DNA of 52,822 nucleotides from contig CACWVT010000021.1 of the NCBI GenBank assembly GCA_902764345.1, forward strand, positions 1-52,822, written 5' to 3'. Under the pieces are notes generated by a model. It was not told where the DNA came from and made no database searches. It saw nothing but the letters and a program-made list of their open reading frames with translations. Within the stretch, counting starts at the first letter, position 1; each line of letters begins with the position of its first letter. Position numbers and translations under genes: made by a program. This document shows positions 1-9,224 of this stretch, piece by piece. The DNA comes from an uncultured Ruminobacter sp. (GTDB lineage Bacteria > Pseudomonadota > Gammaproteobacteria > Enterobacterales > Succinivibrionaceae).

Positions 1-184
1 CCTGTCCAATTGAAATAATCTTATTCATTACAAACAAACCTATAACTATTTTAAATATATTATAAACTATTTATAGATTTAGTCAAGCAGTTGTTAACCC
101 TCTGTTTAAATAGTGATAAAATCGCAATATTTCAAGATGTGACGGATTTTATCCTAAGAATCAGTACGAGTTTCTGAAGTACAA

Positions 185-208
185 AGGAATGAGCGCCACC
201 ACATTCCT
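185..208 (-). terminator. possible weak terminator after sbcC
   Basis: A 7-bp inverted repeat (AGGAATG / CATTCCT, loop of 10) lies just past the sbcC stop. On the minus strand it is followed by TTTGTACTT, a poor U-tract. It could end sbcC transcription inefficiently. The rest of bases 1-219 is AT-rich; nothing else is supported there except a short open plus-strand frame described under findings. Confidence 0.3.
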
Positions 209-219
209 ATCTTTCTTCC

Positions 220-3200
220 TTAAAGAACAACAACCTCACTGCGGGATGAGTCTCCGGCACGGTGACGTACAAGAATCCTGGACTGAATCATTCCGCCGTT
301 AACGACCTGATCAACATGAGTAATAATACCTATCTGACGGTTGGTAACGGTGGACAGCGAATTCAGGAGGCTGTCTAGTCTCTCGTTGTCCAATGTATCA
401 AAGCCTTCATCTATGAACATGTTGTCGACCCTGACATTCCTTACAATCAAATCTGAAAGTCCCAGTGCCAGCCCCAGGGCGACACGGAACTTTTCACCTC
501 CGGACAGAGAATTCACCAGTCTGCTGCTGTCTCCTCTGTCGTGGTCTATAACGGCAATTTCAAGGTAGTTAACCTCATGCTCACGATCCTTTTTTGTTTT
601 TGCAGAAACCTGCTTCAGTTCATATCTGCCGGAGGTAAAATCAAGAATGTACCTGTTGGCCTTACTTACAAGATAGCCGAAGGTAATCTTCTGCGCATAC
701 TCCTTGAAGCTTCTCTTGATATCAAACAGCTCCTTAAGTTCATACACGGACTTATTGTTATTTCTGATTTTTTCAATCTCGTTCCGAAGATTTTCAAGCT
801 CTGCCAGATTACTCTTGTCATTACGCAGACTGCCTTCATGTTCTGATTTTTCTTCCTCAAGAAGTATTCTCTTACTTTCTGCCTCCGCAAGGACATTCTC
901 TCTGATGCCGTTACCGTCTTCGGCATAATCCTCAGGAGAAATTCTTGTTCTGATTTCCGCAAGCCGTCTTTCAGTATCATCATGAACAGCCATCCGTGAT
1001 ATCAGAGCCTTATCCGTTTTCTGAATATCGGCTTCCAGCATTTCCACTCTTTTAAGTGCTTCCTGATACAGGTTCTCCTCCATCAGTGCCGCCGAAACAA
1101 TCTCCTCCACGGAAAAATGTCCTGAATTTCTTTCACCTGATGCAATATTCCCGGCCTCTGCACCAAGCTTCTCCCTGAGACTGGATTTTTCCTTTTCAGC
1201 CGAACGAATCCCTTCTTCATTTTCCTTCTGCTGATTCTGACAGCCTGCAAGCCTGCTTTTCACCTCACTGCAATTAATTTCTGCCTGATGCATTTCATTT
1301 CCGGCCTTATCAATAGCCTGCTGAAGCCTCTCCGTCATTTTCCTGGAGGTGACACCGCCGGTAAGATCCAAAAGTTCCTGATTAACTGCGGCAAGTTTCC
1401 GTTCTCTGTTCGCAAGCTCGTCCTCCTCGGCTTTCAGAGCGCTTTCAGCATCAGCCACGCTGCGTTTAAAGGATTCCACGGAAGTATTCTTTACCGCAAG
1501 TTCGGTATCAAGTTCACTGCGGTGTCTGTCATAATCATTCAGTGAATCACAGATCTTATTGTACTTTTGGACATATTCTTCGAACTTTGCGTCATCATTG
1601 ACATTGATCATGGCTGTCCAGGCCTGGGCAAGACCGGCATCATCGGTTCTGTAATCAAGGCCTGCCACCTTTTCCTTAAGCAGTGCCGCCTGAGACGATT
1701 CACTGACAAAGGCCTTTTTGACATACGCAAAATTTTCATAAATGTTTTTGATTTTCTCAATTATCTTAACGGCATTACCGATATTCTCGAAAATAACAGA
1801 CACTTCACCGGACTTTCTCCTCAGCAGATCATGAAACTCACGTATTCTGTCTGTGCATTCCTTAAATGAATGCAGCCGGTCATCCGGAAACTGAGACGTT
1901 TTATTATTTTCATCTTTAAGCAATCCGTCACCGTCTTCAGACAACTGAGGCACAATCCCCATCAGGTTCTCCGTTAAAGGCGACAATTTTTCATCACAGA
2001 AGGATGGCAGAAAAAATCCTGCCTCACCCATATCACGGAACAGGGAGCGTAAATCATTAAGGCATGTAACCTTTCCTTCATCCGCATGTTCTGCAAAAAC
2101 CGATATGCCGTCAGTGTATTCTTTTAACTGCTTTACCGTTCTGCGGATTTCAGTGTCGGCAGACATCAGCTCAGAGACAGATATCTTTAGTCCTGAGAGC
2201 GCCGTTTTCCTCATCTCCTGCAGTTCAATAAGCTTTTTCCCGTGGCTGTCTATATCCGCATCAACGCTTTTCAGTTCTGTTTCATATGTGGCTTTGTCAC
2301 TTATCAGTCTGTCAAGCAGACTTTCCAGTCCGCCGATATGACCTTCAAGTCTCGGATGAACGGTCGACCCGCAGCACGGGCACGGATCTCCAGGTTTAAG
2401 ATTCACGGCATAGCCGTGCAGCTTAATGGCCACATCACATGTTCTTATGCAGTCATTCAGCTCTGCCGATCTTTTCCTGAGTGCGGTCAGCCCGGAATCA
2501 GCATTCAAAACGGAAATCTGTCTGCAGGCATCCGTAAAACCAACGTGCCAGTACCTTGTTTTTTCTGCGGCGGCAAGGTATTTATCCGTCTGAAATTTTA
2601 ATGTTGTCAGACACTGCTCCACGGAACCGGCCTGTCTCCTGAATGACTCGGCATCTGTCACAGCGGCTTCATACAGCCCAGTCCCGGGAATAATCCCGTC
2701 ATCAAATGAATACTGACAGCTGTCCCCGGTGAGCTTCTGATATTCGTTATAACGGTTAAGCCACTCAGATTTTTTTTCATTCATTGCCTGACAATGATTT
2801 TGAGCCGCATTCTCCTTTTCACGAAGCTGATTACTGCAGTTCCGGTATTCGGTAATTCTCACCCTGAGATCCGGCCATTTCCCCTTCAAGAACTCATATT
2901 TCTGGTTCTTTTTATAAGATTCGTCCAGCTCGCTGATTCTTTTTATGACATCATTTCCGGCTGCTTCTGCTTCAGCAAGGTCCTTCTTCCGTTTTTTCAG
3001 AATTGAACTTTTTTCTGAAACATTCCTTTTGGACTCTTCCGACATGGTCACTATGGTATTTTTATTCTGCTCCAGAGCTTCAGCCTGCTTTATGACCGGA
3101 GCCTTCAGATCTTTTTCCTTTTTGCGATCCTCATATTCAGATATTCTTTTTTTCAGAATCTCCTCGGATGAATGAAGGTTCGCTTCCAATGCTTTCCGAC

Positions 3201-4218
3201 TGTCCGCAAGCTCTGTTCCGTTCTTCCTCAGATTTTCAAGATTCCTGTCGACATTATTCAGATTTATATGAATATCCCTCAGGGGGCGGGACAGGTCAAA
3301 AAGCGACTTTATCCTGTAATCATCCCGATAATCGTCCTTACGTGCCTCCTGCTTCTGCTTTTCAGCATTAAGTGCGGAAATATCCGCATTCACCCTGCTC
3401 AGATCCGCAACGTATTTTGCATAAGCATTAAGAACCTGAATTCTTTCAGATGTTTTTGTTATTTCCTCGGTACAGCTTTTAAGTCTTTCCCCGATATTCT
3501 TTCTGGCATCATCAGAAAGGAGCTGTCCGGATATAACATTCATCCGTTTATGGTAATCGTCCAAAACAGTCTTGATCCCGCTTATGCGTTCAGTAACGAG
3601 TGCATCAATTTTCCGGTATATTTCCGTACCCGTAAGTTTTTCAAGAAGACTTGTTTTAGCCTTGGAATCATCTTCCAGAAATGCGGCAAACTCTCCCTGA
3701 GGAAGCACAATGACCTTCTTAAACTGTTCCCAGGTAAGACCTGTATACGGCTGAATAAAATCTTCAAGAGGTTTTAATCTAAACGCCTTTTCCTTGTCTA
3801 CCAGAAGTTCTCCCGGGATGCCGTTGACATCAAGCCGTCTCACTTCAAATGAATAGGAGAAATTTGTTCTTTTTTTGCAGACTGAGTACACGGCTCTGTA
3901 AACACCGCCTCTGCCCTCAAAATCAACGGTGGCGGAACAGTTATTCTTTCCGCGGGTCATTACGTTTATGGAATCATCCGTTCCAACACTTTGACCTTCT
4001 TCAAGCTCGACAGCACCGGAATTAGTTCCATATCGGGAAATACGAGGGGTTCTGCCATACAGGGCCAGACATATGGCATCCAGAATGGTGCTTTTCCCCG
4101 CTCCCGTATCGCCTATAATGGCAAAAATTCTGTTCCTGTCACTCGTAACCTTTCGAAAATCAATATCAAACTCATCAAGACTCGCCAGATTAACGCCTGC
4201 AACTCTTAAAATTTTCAT
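220..4218 (-). CDS. sbcC: SbcC, ATPase subunit of the SbcCD DNA-end nuclease
   Basis: SbcC is the SMC/Rad50-like ATPase that, with SbcD, forms the nuclease that opens hairpins and trims blocked double-strand ends in the cytoplasm. The protein has 1332 residues. The Walker A (GDTGAGKST) is at 36-44. A long coiled-coil arm rich in K, E and L follows. The zinc hook CPCC is at 613-616, where two molecules meet. A second arm leads to the ABC signature LSGGE at 1238-1242 and the Walker B FIDEGFD with D1270-E1271. The E. coli protein is near 1050 residues, so the coiled-coil arms here are clearly longer; the catalytic ends look complete. The start gives the expected MKILRVAGVNLASL beginning. It lies 63 bases after sbcD in the same direction, so the two almost certainly form an operon. 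Confidence 0.95.
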   Translation of the reverse strand: MKILRVAGVNLASLDEFDIDFRKVTSDRNRIFAIIGDTGAGKSTILDAICLALYGRTPRISRYGTNSGAVELEEGQSVGTDDSINVMTRGKNNCSATVDFEGRGGVYRAVYSVCKKRTNFSYSFEVRRLDVNGIPGELLVDKEKAFRLKPLEDFIQPYTGLTWEQFKKVIVLPQGEFAAFLEDDSKAKTSLLEKLTGTEIYRKIDALVTERISGIKTVLDDYHKRMNVISGQLLSDDARKNIGERLKSCTEEITKTSERIQVLNAYAKYVADLSRVNADISALNAEKQKQEARKDDYRDDYRIKSLFDLSRPLRDIHINLNNVDRNLENLRKNGTELADSRKALEANLHSSEEILKKRISEYEDRKKEKDLKAPVIKQAEALEQNKNTIVTMSEESKRNVSEKSSILKKRKKDLAEAEAAGNDVIKRISELDESYKKNQKYEFLKGKWPDLRVRITEYRNCSNQLREKENAAQNHCQAMNEKKSEWLNRYNEYQKLTGDSCQYSFDDGIIPGTGLYEAAVTDAESFRRQAGSVEQCLTTLKFQTDKYLAAAEKTRYWHVGFTDACRQISVLNADSGLTALRKRSAELNDCIRTCDVAIKLHGYAVNLKPGDPCPCCGSTVHPRLEGHIGGLESLLDRLISDKATYETELKSVDADIDSHGKKLIELQEMRKTALSGLKISVSELMSADTEIRRTVKQLKEYTDGISVFAEHADEGKVTCLNDLRSLFRDMGEAGFFLPSFCDEKLSPLTENLMGIVPQLSEDGDGLLKDENNKTSQFPDDRLHSFKECTDRIREFHDLLRRKSGEVSVIFENIGNAVKIIEKIKNIYENFAYVKKAFVSESSQAALLKEKVAGLDYRTDDAGLAQAWTAMINVNDDAKFEEYVQKYNKICDSLNDYDRHRSELDTELAVKNTSVESFKRSVADAESALKAEEDELANRERKLAAVNQELLDLTGGVTSRKMTERLQQAIDKAGNEMHQAEINCSEVKSRLAGCQNQQKENEEGIRSAEKEKSSLREKLGAEAGNIASGERNSGHFSVEEIVSAALMEENLYQEALKRVEMLEADIQKTDKALISRMAVHDDTERRLAEIRTRISPEDYAEDGNGIRENVLAEAESKRILLEEEKSEHEGSLRNDKSNLAELENLRNEIEKIRNNNKSVYELKELFDIKRSFKEYAQKITFGYLVSKANRYILDFTSGRYELKQVSAKTKKDREHEVNYLEIAVIDHDRGDSSRLVNSLSGGEKFRVALGLALGLSDLIVRNVRVDNMFIDEGFDTLDNERLDSLLNSLSTVTNRQIGIITHVDQVVNGGMIQSRILVRHRAGDSSRSEVVVL

Positions 4219-4281
4219 AACCGCCTCTGTTTAGTTTTTATATATTTTCTGTCTGACCGCCGTTCTTAACTGATTTTTTCA

Positions 4282-5694
4282 TCAGGCTGACTTTCCGCTG
4301 CAGTCATCTTTTCCGTTTTCAGCCTCTGCAATGATCTCACTGAGAAGCTTTACAAGCTCCTCTGGCATTTCCTTACCCTTGTGTACTTCTTCGTACATTC
4401 TTGAAGCCAGCACAATCGGTGAACTGATGTCGTCAAGCGACTGAACATCCTGCTGACGGAATACGGTTCCGCCATCTCCTTCTTTACGAATAAGCTTGAA
4501 ATCGCAAAGTCGGAATGCCTTTCCGGAAAGCTCTCCGATTTTTTTATCCAGTATTTCACGATATGATCTGATGCAATCAAAACCGGAGTTTTCCTGATTA
4601 TATTCGGCAAAAATCGAACAGAAAGGCAGCTCATTAATGGATTTTTCTCCGGCGGAAATCTGCATATTGTTAAGAGTCTGCAGTACTTCTTCCTCACAGG
4701 CCATTCCCCGCCGGGCAGGAATTCGGATGAAATCAACGGCACGCTCGTAAACACGGGATACCACCTCAATGTCATATCTTCCGCCGTCATCAGAACTCCC
4801 TGCAGGCAAAACATCCACAATATCAACACCATTGCGATATTCACATTCCCCAAAATTTATTGGAAGCGGGGAACCACTGTAACGAACCCGCCTGCAGCCT
4901 CCGATATTCTGGCGCAGATGAATATGGCCAAGAGCCACATAGTCATAACCGTCAAAAACAGAAACACCGATTCCCTGCTCTCCGCCAATCATGTCCGTAG
5001 CCTTGTCCTCCTCTGATCCGCTAAGAGTCGAGCTTTTCACGAAAAAATGCCCCATGGCAATAATGGGAACATCGGCTCCCTTATATTCTTCACTGTTTCT
5101 GATGAAATCCAGACACCCCTGATAAATATTTCTGACGCCTGATTCATAATCCGTTTCACTTCCGTCATGTGAACGGTTAACACCAAGGTTAAGAACCCTT
5201 GTCGTACTCAGAAAAGGCATGGCCACCACTAATGCCTGAAGTTTTCTGTCATCGGTGCGCACCGGATAAATCAGCTTCTCATAATCGACATCGCAGACCG
5301 ACGGGTTTTCCTCATAATAGACAACAGGCAGTTCACCGACAATCATCAGTCTGTCACAGCATTCCATGTAGGCGGAAACACTGTCGATTTTCCTGGCACT
5401 GTCATGATTGCCGCAGGTTATGACAATATGAAGACCGGGATGTCTTCTGCGTATTTCATTCAGAGTGGTTCCCAGAAATTTTTCGGCTTCCAGGGACGGA
5501 TTTATCGTATCAAAGACATCACCCGCCAACAGCAGCAGATGAGGCTGTTCACTTTCAATCGTCCGGAGCAGGTTCTCTTTAAATTTACGATATTCAATAC
5601 TTCTGTCGAATTCGTGCAGTCTCTTACCCAAATGCCAGTCTGAGGTATGTAGAATTCTTATGACTGAGTCTTTCATCTGATGTTTCCGCTCCAT
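4282..5694 (-). CDS. sbcD: SbcD, nuclease subunit of SbcCD
   Basis: SbcD is the Mn-dependent metallophosphoesterase (Mre11 family) that carries out exo- and endonuclease cuts in complex with SbcC. The conserved metal-binding blocks are all visible in order: HTSDWHLGK (D19, H21), LAGDVFD, TCGNHD, MGHFF and GHIHLR. Length is 470 residues against about 400 in E. coli; the surplus is in the C-terminal capping region. The start is uncertain: M1 at 5694 has a weak ribosome-binding site, and M7 at 5676 gives a start closer to the family norm (MKDSVIRILHTSDW). It is the first gene of the sbcD-sbcC operon, with a good promoter about 100 bases upstream. Confidence 0.95.
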   Translation of the reverse strand: MERKHQMKDSVIRILHTSDWHLGKRLHEFDRSIEYRKFKENLLRTIESEQPHLLLLAGDVFDTINPSLEAEKFLGTTLNEIRRRHPGLHIVITCGNHDSARKIDSVSAYMECCDRLMIVGELPVVYYEENPSVCDVDYEKLIYPVRTDDRKLQALVVAMPFLSTTRVLNLGVNRSHDGSETDYESGVRNIYQGCLDFIRNSEEYKGADVPIIAMGHFFVKSSTLSGSEEDKATDMIGGEQGIGVSVFDGYDYVALGHIHLRQNIGGCRRVRYSGSPLPINFGECEYRNGVDIVDVLPAGSSDDGGRYDIEVVSRVYERAVDFIRIPARRGMACEEEVLQTLNNMQISAGEKSINELPFCSIFAEYNQENSGFDCIRSYREILDKKIGELSGKAFRLCDFKLIRKEGDGGTVFRQQDVQSLDDISSPIVLASRMYEEVHKGKEMPEELVKLLSEIIAEAENGKDDCSGKSA

Positions 5695-5786
5695 TACTCA
5701 AACCAATGAAAAATGCGAAACCGGACTGTGTCCGTCCGGCCGTACCAGGTTTACGTTCAAATTACGTTTTACACATAAGCATATTT

Positions 5787-5816
5787 ATTATATGTAATAA
5801 ACAGTGTTTTTGTCAC
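5787..5816 (-). promoter_or_regulatory. sigma-70 type promoter for sbcDC
   Basis: On the minus strand GTGACA (5811-5816) is followed after 18 bases by a perfect TATAAT (5787-5792). The element lies about 95 bases upstream of sbcD and points towards it. Inferred from consensus match only. Confidence 0.5.
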
Positions 5817-5869
5817 CTTTATTTTTGCAATTATTTAACCGGCATTACAGATTAAAATATTTTCCTCTG

Positions 5870-5913
5870 AAAAAATGAACCGGGCTCCAGGTAAAACCTG
5901 CGAGCCCGGTTCA
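5870..5913 (-). terminator. Rho-independent terminator of dut
   Basis: A perfect 12-bp stem (TGAACCGGGCTC at 5876-5887, complement at 5902-5913) has a 14-base loop. On the minus strand it is followed by six T. It begins 36 bases after the dut stop. Confidence 0.9.
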
Positions 5914-5948
5914 TCAACTGACTGTTTCAGATTAAATCCGGTTACGGA

Positions 5949-6383
5949 CTATTTTGTGGAGCCGAACCCGCCGGCGCCTCTTGCAGTCTCTGACAGTTCG
6001 TCGACAATTTCGATTGTTTCAACGGCAACCGGAACAATCAGACTCTGAATGGCCCTTTCACCTCTTTTAAATACAATCTCCCTGCCGGCAAAATTATCTC
6101 CCTGCTCATCAATCACGATATGGGCAATCCATTCGCCCCTGTAATCAGAATCGATTACGCCTACGGTATTGCGTAAACCGATTCCCTTGATGCCTGCTCC
6201 GGAACGTGGAAGAAGAAGAGCAACGTGACCTGCCGGAACTTCAGCCGCGAACCCCAGATTCACAATGTTGTCCTTTCCGGCAACAAGGGTAACGTCTTCC
6301 TGGAAATAGATGTCCATACCGCCGGCTGATTCGGTCTTGTACTCAGGACTGATAAAATCCTTAACTAATGGTTTAACTTTCAT
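5949..6383 (-). CDS. dut: dUTP diphosphatase
   Basis: Dut hydrolyses dUTP to dUMP and pyrophosphate. This keeps uracil out of DNA and feeds thymidylate synthesis. The 144-residue protein shows the homotrimeric dUTPase motifs: GGMDIY (motif 1), LLPRSGAGIKG (motif 2), GVIDSDYRGEW (motif 3, with the catalytic Asp and stacking Tyr), RGERAIQSLIVP (motif 4) and the C-terminal P-loop-like RGAGGFGSTK (motif 5). Length is typical (E. coli 151). It stands alone, facing away from yhbY, with its own strong terminator. No Coa/dfp gene, its usual neighbour, is seen. Confidence 0.96.
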   Translation of the reverse strand: MKVKPLVKDFISPEYKTESAGGMDIYFQEDVTLVAGKDNIVNLGFAAEVPAGHVALLLPRSGAGIKGIGLRNTVGVIDSDYRGEWIAHIVIDEQGDNFAGREIVFKRGERAIQSLIVPVAVETIEIVDELSETARGAGGFGSTK

Positions 6384-6614
6384 AAACAGTTCCCGTTCAC
6401 TACATTATGAAGTCGCGGATCCGCTTCAACAGGCGGAATGTATGAACCGGGACTTCAGATCAAACATAAAAAACGTGAATCCCGGACTCCGAAAAATCAG
6501 GCTTCCGGGAATTCTCATTCATCCGCAGTAATTATACAGTGTATGTCAGCTGATATAAAGATTCACATGAGATGTTCCCGGCGAAAAACATCAGGATTTC
6601 ATTTTTCATACTTA

Positions 6615-6643
6615 TTCACAGATGTCATAAAAATCTGTATAAT
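6615..6643 (+). promoter_or_regulatory. sigma-70 promoter of yhbY
   Basis: TTCACA (6615-6620), a 17-base spacer and a perfect TATAAT (6638-6643) lie 26 bases upstream of the chosen yhbY start. Near-consensus and optimally spaced. Confidence 0.75.
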
Positions 6644-6669
6644 GCAGAAAATTTTTAAGGATGTGTATT

Positions 6670-6969
6670 ATGGAACTTACAACCAAACAGAAGCTTTATC
6701 TCAAATCAAAGGCTCACGACATTAAGCCCGTAGTAATGATTGGTCAGAAAGGCATTACCGACAGCGTTATCGAAGAAATAAAGTCTTCCATTGATCATCA
6801 TGAACTAATCAAGGTTAAAATTGCAGGTCAGGAAAAGGAAGTAAGGGAAGCCGTTGCAGCCGAACTGGCTGAGAAGGCAGACATGACCATTGTTCAGATT
6901 ATGGGTAACAACGTTACTTTCTTCAAGCAGAAAAAGAAGGAAAGCAGTTTCAGCCTTCCTAAAGCCTAA
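6670..6969 (+). CDS. yhbY: YhbY, CRM-domain RNA-binding ribosome assembly factor
   Basis: YhbY is a small KH-like CRM-domain protein that binds precursor 50S particles. The 99-residue sequence aligns along its full length with E. coli YhbY: TTKQKLYLKSKAHDIKPVV near the N-terminus, then the GxxG-type loop GQKGITD and the HHELIKVKI strand. The open frame begins at 6661, but ATG 6670 is preferred because an AAGGA at 6657-6661 sits 8 bases before it and the product then begins MELTTKQK as in the family. A C-terminal lysine/serine tail is slightly longer than usual. It is monocistronic here. Confidence 0.95.
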   Translation: MELTTKQKLYLKSKAHDIKPVVMIGQKGITDSVIEEIKSSIDHHELIKVKIAGQEKEVREAVAAELAEKADMTIVQIMGNNVTFFKQKKKESSFSLPKA

Positions 6970-6982
6970 AACCAAGAATTAC

Positions 6983-7045
6983 AATACCGGAAGCGACAGA
7001 CACTGACCATATCAGTCAGATGCAGTGGAAAAGCTCCGGTATTTT
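6983..7045 (+). terminator. probable terminator of yhbY
   Basis: AATACCGGAAGC (6983-6994) pairs with GCTCCGGTATT further on (7033-7043) with one bulge. An inner CTGAC/GTCAG stem (7003-7007, 7015-7019) lies in the loop. A short T tract follows. The branched stem is unusual but the position, 13 bases past the stop, fits termination. Confidence 0.5.
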
Positions 7046-7181
7046 AATTTCAGAGGGAGCTCTCCCGTCAACTGTTCGACCGTACCAAACAATCATCTTC
7101 AACTGACGGACGGTATGTTTTCTCCGCAAAACGTTTGCGTCAGCTGCATGGTATCTGTTTATTGTTTTTCAATCTCAAAAC

Positions 7182-7207
7182 AAAAAAGGAGCCGAGGCTC
7201 CCTTTCA
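7182..7207 (-). terminator. Rho-independent terminator of greA
   Basis: On the minus strand AAAGGGAGCC-TC-GGCTCCTTTTTT forms a tight hairpin followed by T. It lies 50 bases after the greA stop. Confidence 0.85.
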
Positions 7208-7256
7208 TTTCACAGATAACAAAATTCAGATAACGGATCCTAAAATCCGGACTGTC

Positions 7257-7736
7257 CTAGATATACAGAATATCGTTGATGTAGTAGGTTACCTTTCCTT
7301 TAGGAGTAACAATTTCAACTTCGTCATCAACGTACTTGCCCATAAGGCCTCTGGCAATAGGAGTCTTGAATGAAAGCAGACCATTCTTAACGTCTGATTC
7401 ATGTTCACCGACAATCTTGTAAGTGATTTCAGTACCGTCATCCTTTTCAAGCTTAACGGTAGCCCCGAAAACAACCTTCTTTTCACCGTCAACCTTTACC
7501 TTGGTAATGTCAATTACTTCAGCAGTTGATAACTGTGCTTCCAGATCCTTAATCTTAGCCTCACACATGCCCTGAGCTTCTCTTGCGGCATGATACTCGG
7601 CATTTTCCTTGAGGTCACCGTGTTCTCTGGCCTCAGCAATTAAATCTGATATACGAGGACGTTCAGTGCCCTTTAAAAAATCGAGCTCTTTTCTGATGGC
7701 TTCTGCCCCCTGAACGGTCATTGGAGTTCTATCCAT
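7257..7736 (-). CDS. greA: transcription elongation factor GreA
   Basis: GreA enters the RNA polymerase secondary channel and stimulates cleavage of backtracked transcripts. The 159 residues match E. coli GreA (158) end to end. The N-terminal coiled coil carries the tip acidic motif in [19 protein letters not shown] (catalytic D and E), and the C-terminal FKBP-like domain contains [10 protein letters not shown]-like [12 protein letters not shown]. An AGGGGA ribosome-binding site precedes the ATG. The gene is alone, with its own terminator; spacer 7737-7927 upstream contains a TATAAT-like element but no convincing -35 box. Confidence 0.97.
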   Translation of the reverse strand: MDRTPMTVQGAEAIRKELDFLKGTERPRISDLIAEAREHGDLKENAEYHAAREAQGMCEAKIKDLEAQLSTAEVIDITKVKVDGEKKVVFGATVKLEKDDGTEITYKIVGEHESDVKNGLLSFKTPIARGLMGKYVDDEVEIVTPKGKVTYYINDILYI

Positions 7737-7927
7737 TATGTTCCCCTATTTTTAAATGATAAAAAAAATTGAATCAGCCGCTGTACGCAGCTGACCCATG
7801 AACTATTATATTATCGTAAAATTCCGCAGCGTCTAATGAACAGGCATTACAGCCAACGGATTTACTTTATTTTAACATGATAAAAATTAAATAACTGTAT
7901 GTCCCTCACAACTTTTGGCGTCGGACA

Positions 7928-9100
7928 TTACTTATTCTTTTTCGGATCCGCGAAACCGTCAATGAATGCCTTAACTTTATCCATGAACCCCTTTACCCCA
8001 GGAAGATTGCTTGAGGATTTGGAGCCCTTTCCGTTGATTGAATCATCAAACTTCTTCAGCAGTTCCTTCTGTTCGTTGTTAAGATTTACAGGAACCTCAA
8101 CAATGATTCGACAGTAAAGATCGCCCACTGCAGAACCGTGAATTGAAGGAATACCCTTACCCTTTGCTCTCAGCTGGGTACCGGACTGTGTGCCTTCCTT
8201 AACCGTAAGTGAAATCTTACCGTCGAGAGTAGGCACCTCAACCTTACCGCCCAGAGTTGCCGTGGTAATGCTGATTGGCACATCAACGTAGAGATCCATG
8301 TCTTCTCTTTCGAAAATAGGATGAGGCTTAACCCTGATGAACACGAAGAGATTACCGGCAGGAGCTCCGTTTCTGCCGGCTTCACCGGCGCCACGGATGG
8401 TCATTCTCATACCGTCATCAACACCTGCAGGAATGTCAACCTCAACCTCCTGCTTACCAGGATATCTGCCTTCACCGTTACACTTCTTACAAGGCTTTTC
8501 AAAAATCTTACCCTTACCGTGACAGGTAGGACAGGTTTCCTGAATTCTGAATATGCCGTTCCCCTTCAGGATTGCACCGGCTCCGTGACAGGTAGGACAT
8601 TCCTTGGTTGATGAACCCTCTTCACAGCCTGTTCCGTGGCAACAGTCACAGGTAACATGCTTGTTAATCTTAAACTTCTTCTTAATTCCCTTTACGGCTT
8701 CCTCAAGGGTGATTGAAACCTGAATCTGAAGATCCTCTCCAGGCTGCACGGTCGGACCGCTGCGACGACGTCCGCCACCGCCGAAGATGTCACCGAAGGC
8801 ATCACCGAAGATATCACCGAAGTCAAATCCTCCGAAACCACCGCCAAAGCCGCCACCGAAGCCGCCCTGATTCTGGTCAACACCGGCGAATCCGTACTGG
8901 TCATATGCAGCTCTCTTCTGCTGGTCACTTAATACGGCATAGGCCTCGTTAATTTCCTTGAACTTTTCTTCTGCCCCCGGCTCCTTGTTACGATCCGGAT
9001 GGTATTTCATGGCCAAACGCTTAAAGGCCCTTTTTATAGTCTGATCATCGGCATTCTTTTCAACGCCAAGCACTTCATAGTAATCACGCTTCTCAGCCAT
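7928..9100 (-). CDS. dnaJ: chaperone DnaJ (Hsp40)
   Basis: DnaJ delivers unfolded clients to DnaK and stimulates its ATPase. Domains in order: J-domain (residues 1-70) with the essential HPD in YHPDRN; a glycine/phenylalanine linker with several GGFGG units around 75-110; four zinc-binding CxxCxGxG repeats (CDCCHGTG, CPTCHGAG, CPTCHGKG, CKKCNGEG); then the two beta-domains and dimerisation end. Length is 390 residues (E. coli 376). The open frame can start at TTG 9109, but ATG 9100 is chosen because AGGGA lies about 10 bases upstream and the product then begins MAEKRDYYEVLGV. Third gene of grpE-dnaK-dnaJ. Confidence 0.97.
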   Translation of the reverse strand: MAEKRDYYEVLGVEKNADDQTIKRAFKRLAMKYHPDRNKEPGAEEKFKEINEAYAVLSDQQKRAAYDQYGFAGVDQNQGGFGGGFGGGFGGFDFGDIFGDAFGDIFGGGGRRRSGPTVQPGEDLQIQVSITLEEAVKGIKKKFKINKHVTCDCCHGTGCEEGSSTKECPTCHGAGAILKGNGIFRIQETCPTCHGKGKIFEKPCKKCNGEGRYPGKQEVEVDIPAGVDDGMRMTIRGAGEAGRNGAPAGNLFVFIRVKPHPIFEREDMDLYVDVPISITTATLGGKVEVPTLDGKISLTVKEGTQSGTQLRAKGKGIPSIHGSAVGDLYCRIIVEVPVNLNNEQKELLKKFDDSINGKGSKSSSNLPGVKGFMDKVKAFIDGFADPKKNK

Positions 9101-9142
9101 AAAAGTCAATTCCCTAATTTAATCTTATTCATAACATACAAG

Positions 9143-9217
9143 TAACGGACTCTGTCTACTGACAGTGTCCGTTAGATTCATATAACGGCGTTTTATCCGT
9201 TATTCAGGTTTTACCTG
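9143..9217 (-). promoter_or_regulatory. three consecutive stem-loops in the dnaK-dnaJ spacer
   Basis: The 124-base spacer holds a 14-bp stem (9143-9174, one T-T mismatch, 4-base loop), then ATAACGG/CCGTTAT (9182-9203), then CAGGT/ACCTG with a 3-base loop (9205-9217). None has a good T-tract. They could be processing or attenuation structures lowering dnaJ output relative to dnaK; this is inference. Confidence 0.55.
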
Positions 9218-9224
9218 TATGCCA

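Noticed and set aside
3172-3777. Open frame of 201 codons antisense to sbcC
   Set aside because: Low stop frequency over a long coiled-coil gene explains it; the product is rich in F, I and C with no family resemblance.
6410-6540. Hairpin-like GAATCCCGGA/TCCGGGAATTC in the dut-yhbY spacer as a terminator
   Set aside because: It lies upstream of both divergent genes, has a mismatch and lacks a T-tract.
8692-8952. Glycine-rich repeats and long antisense frames over the dnaJ linker
   Set aside because: They come from the GGFGG-type codons of the DnaJ linker; the antisense frames are arginine/histidine-rich shadows.
9205-9217. CAGGT/ACCTG hairpin as dnaK terminator
   Set aside because: The stem is short and no T-tract follows, and dnaJ continues on the same strand.
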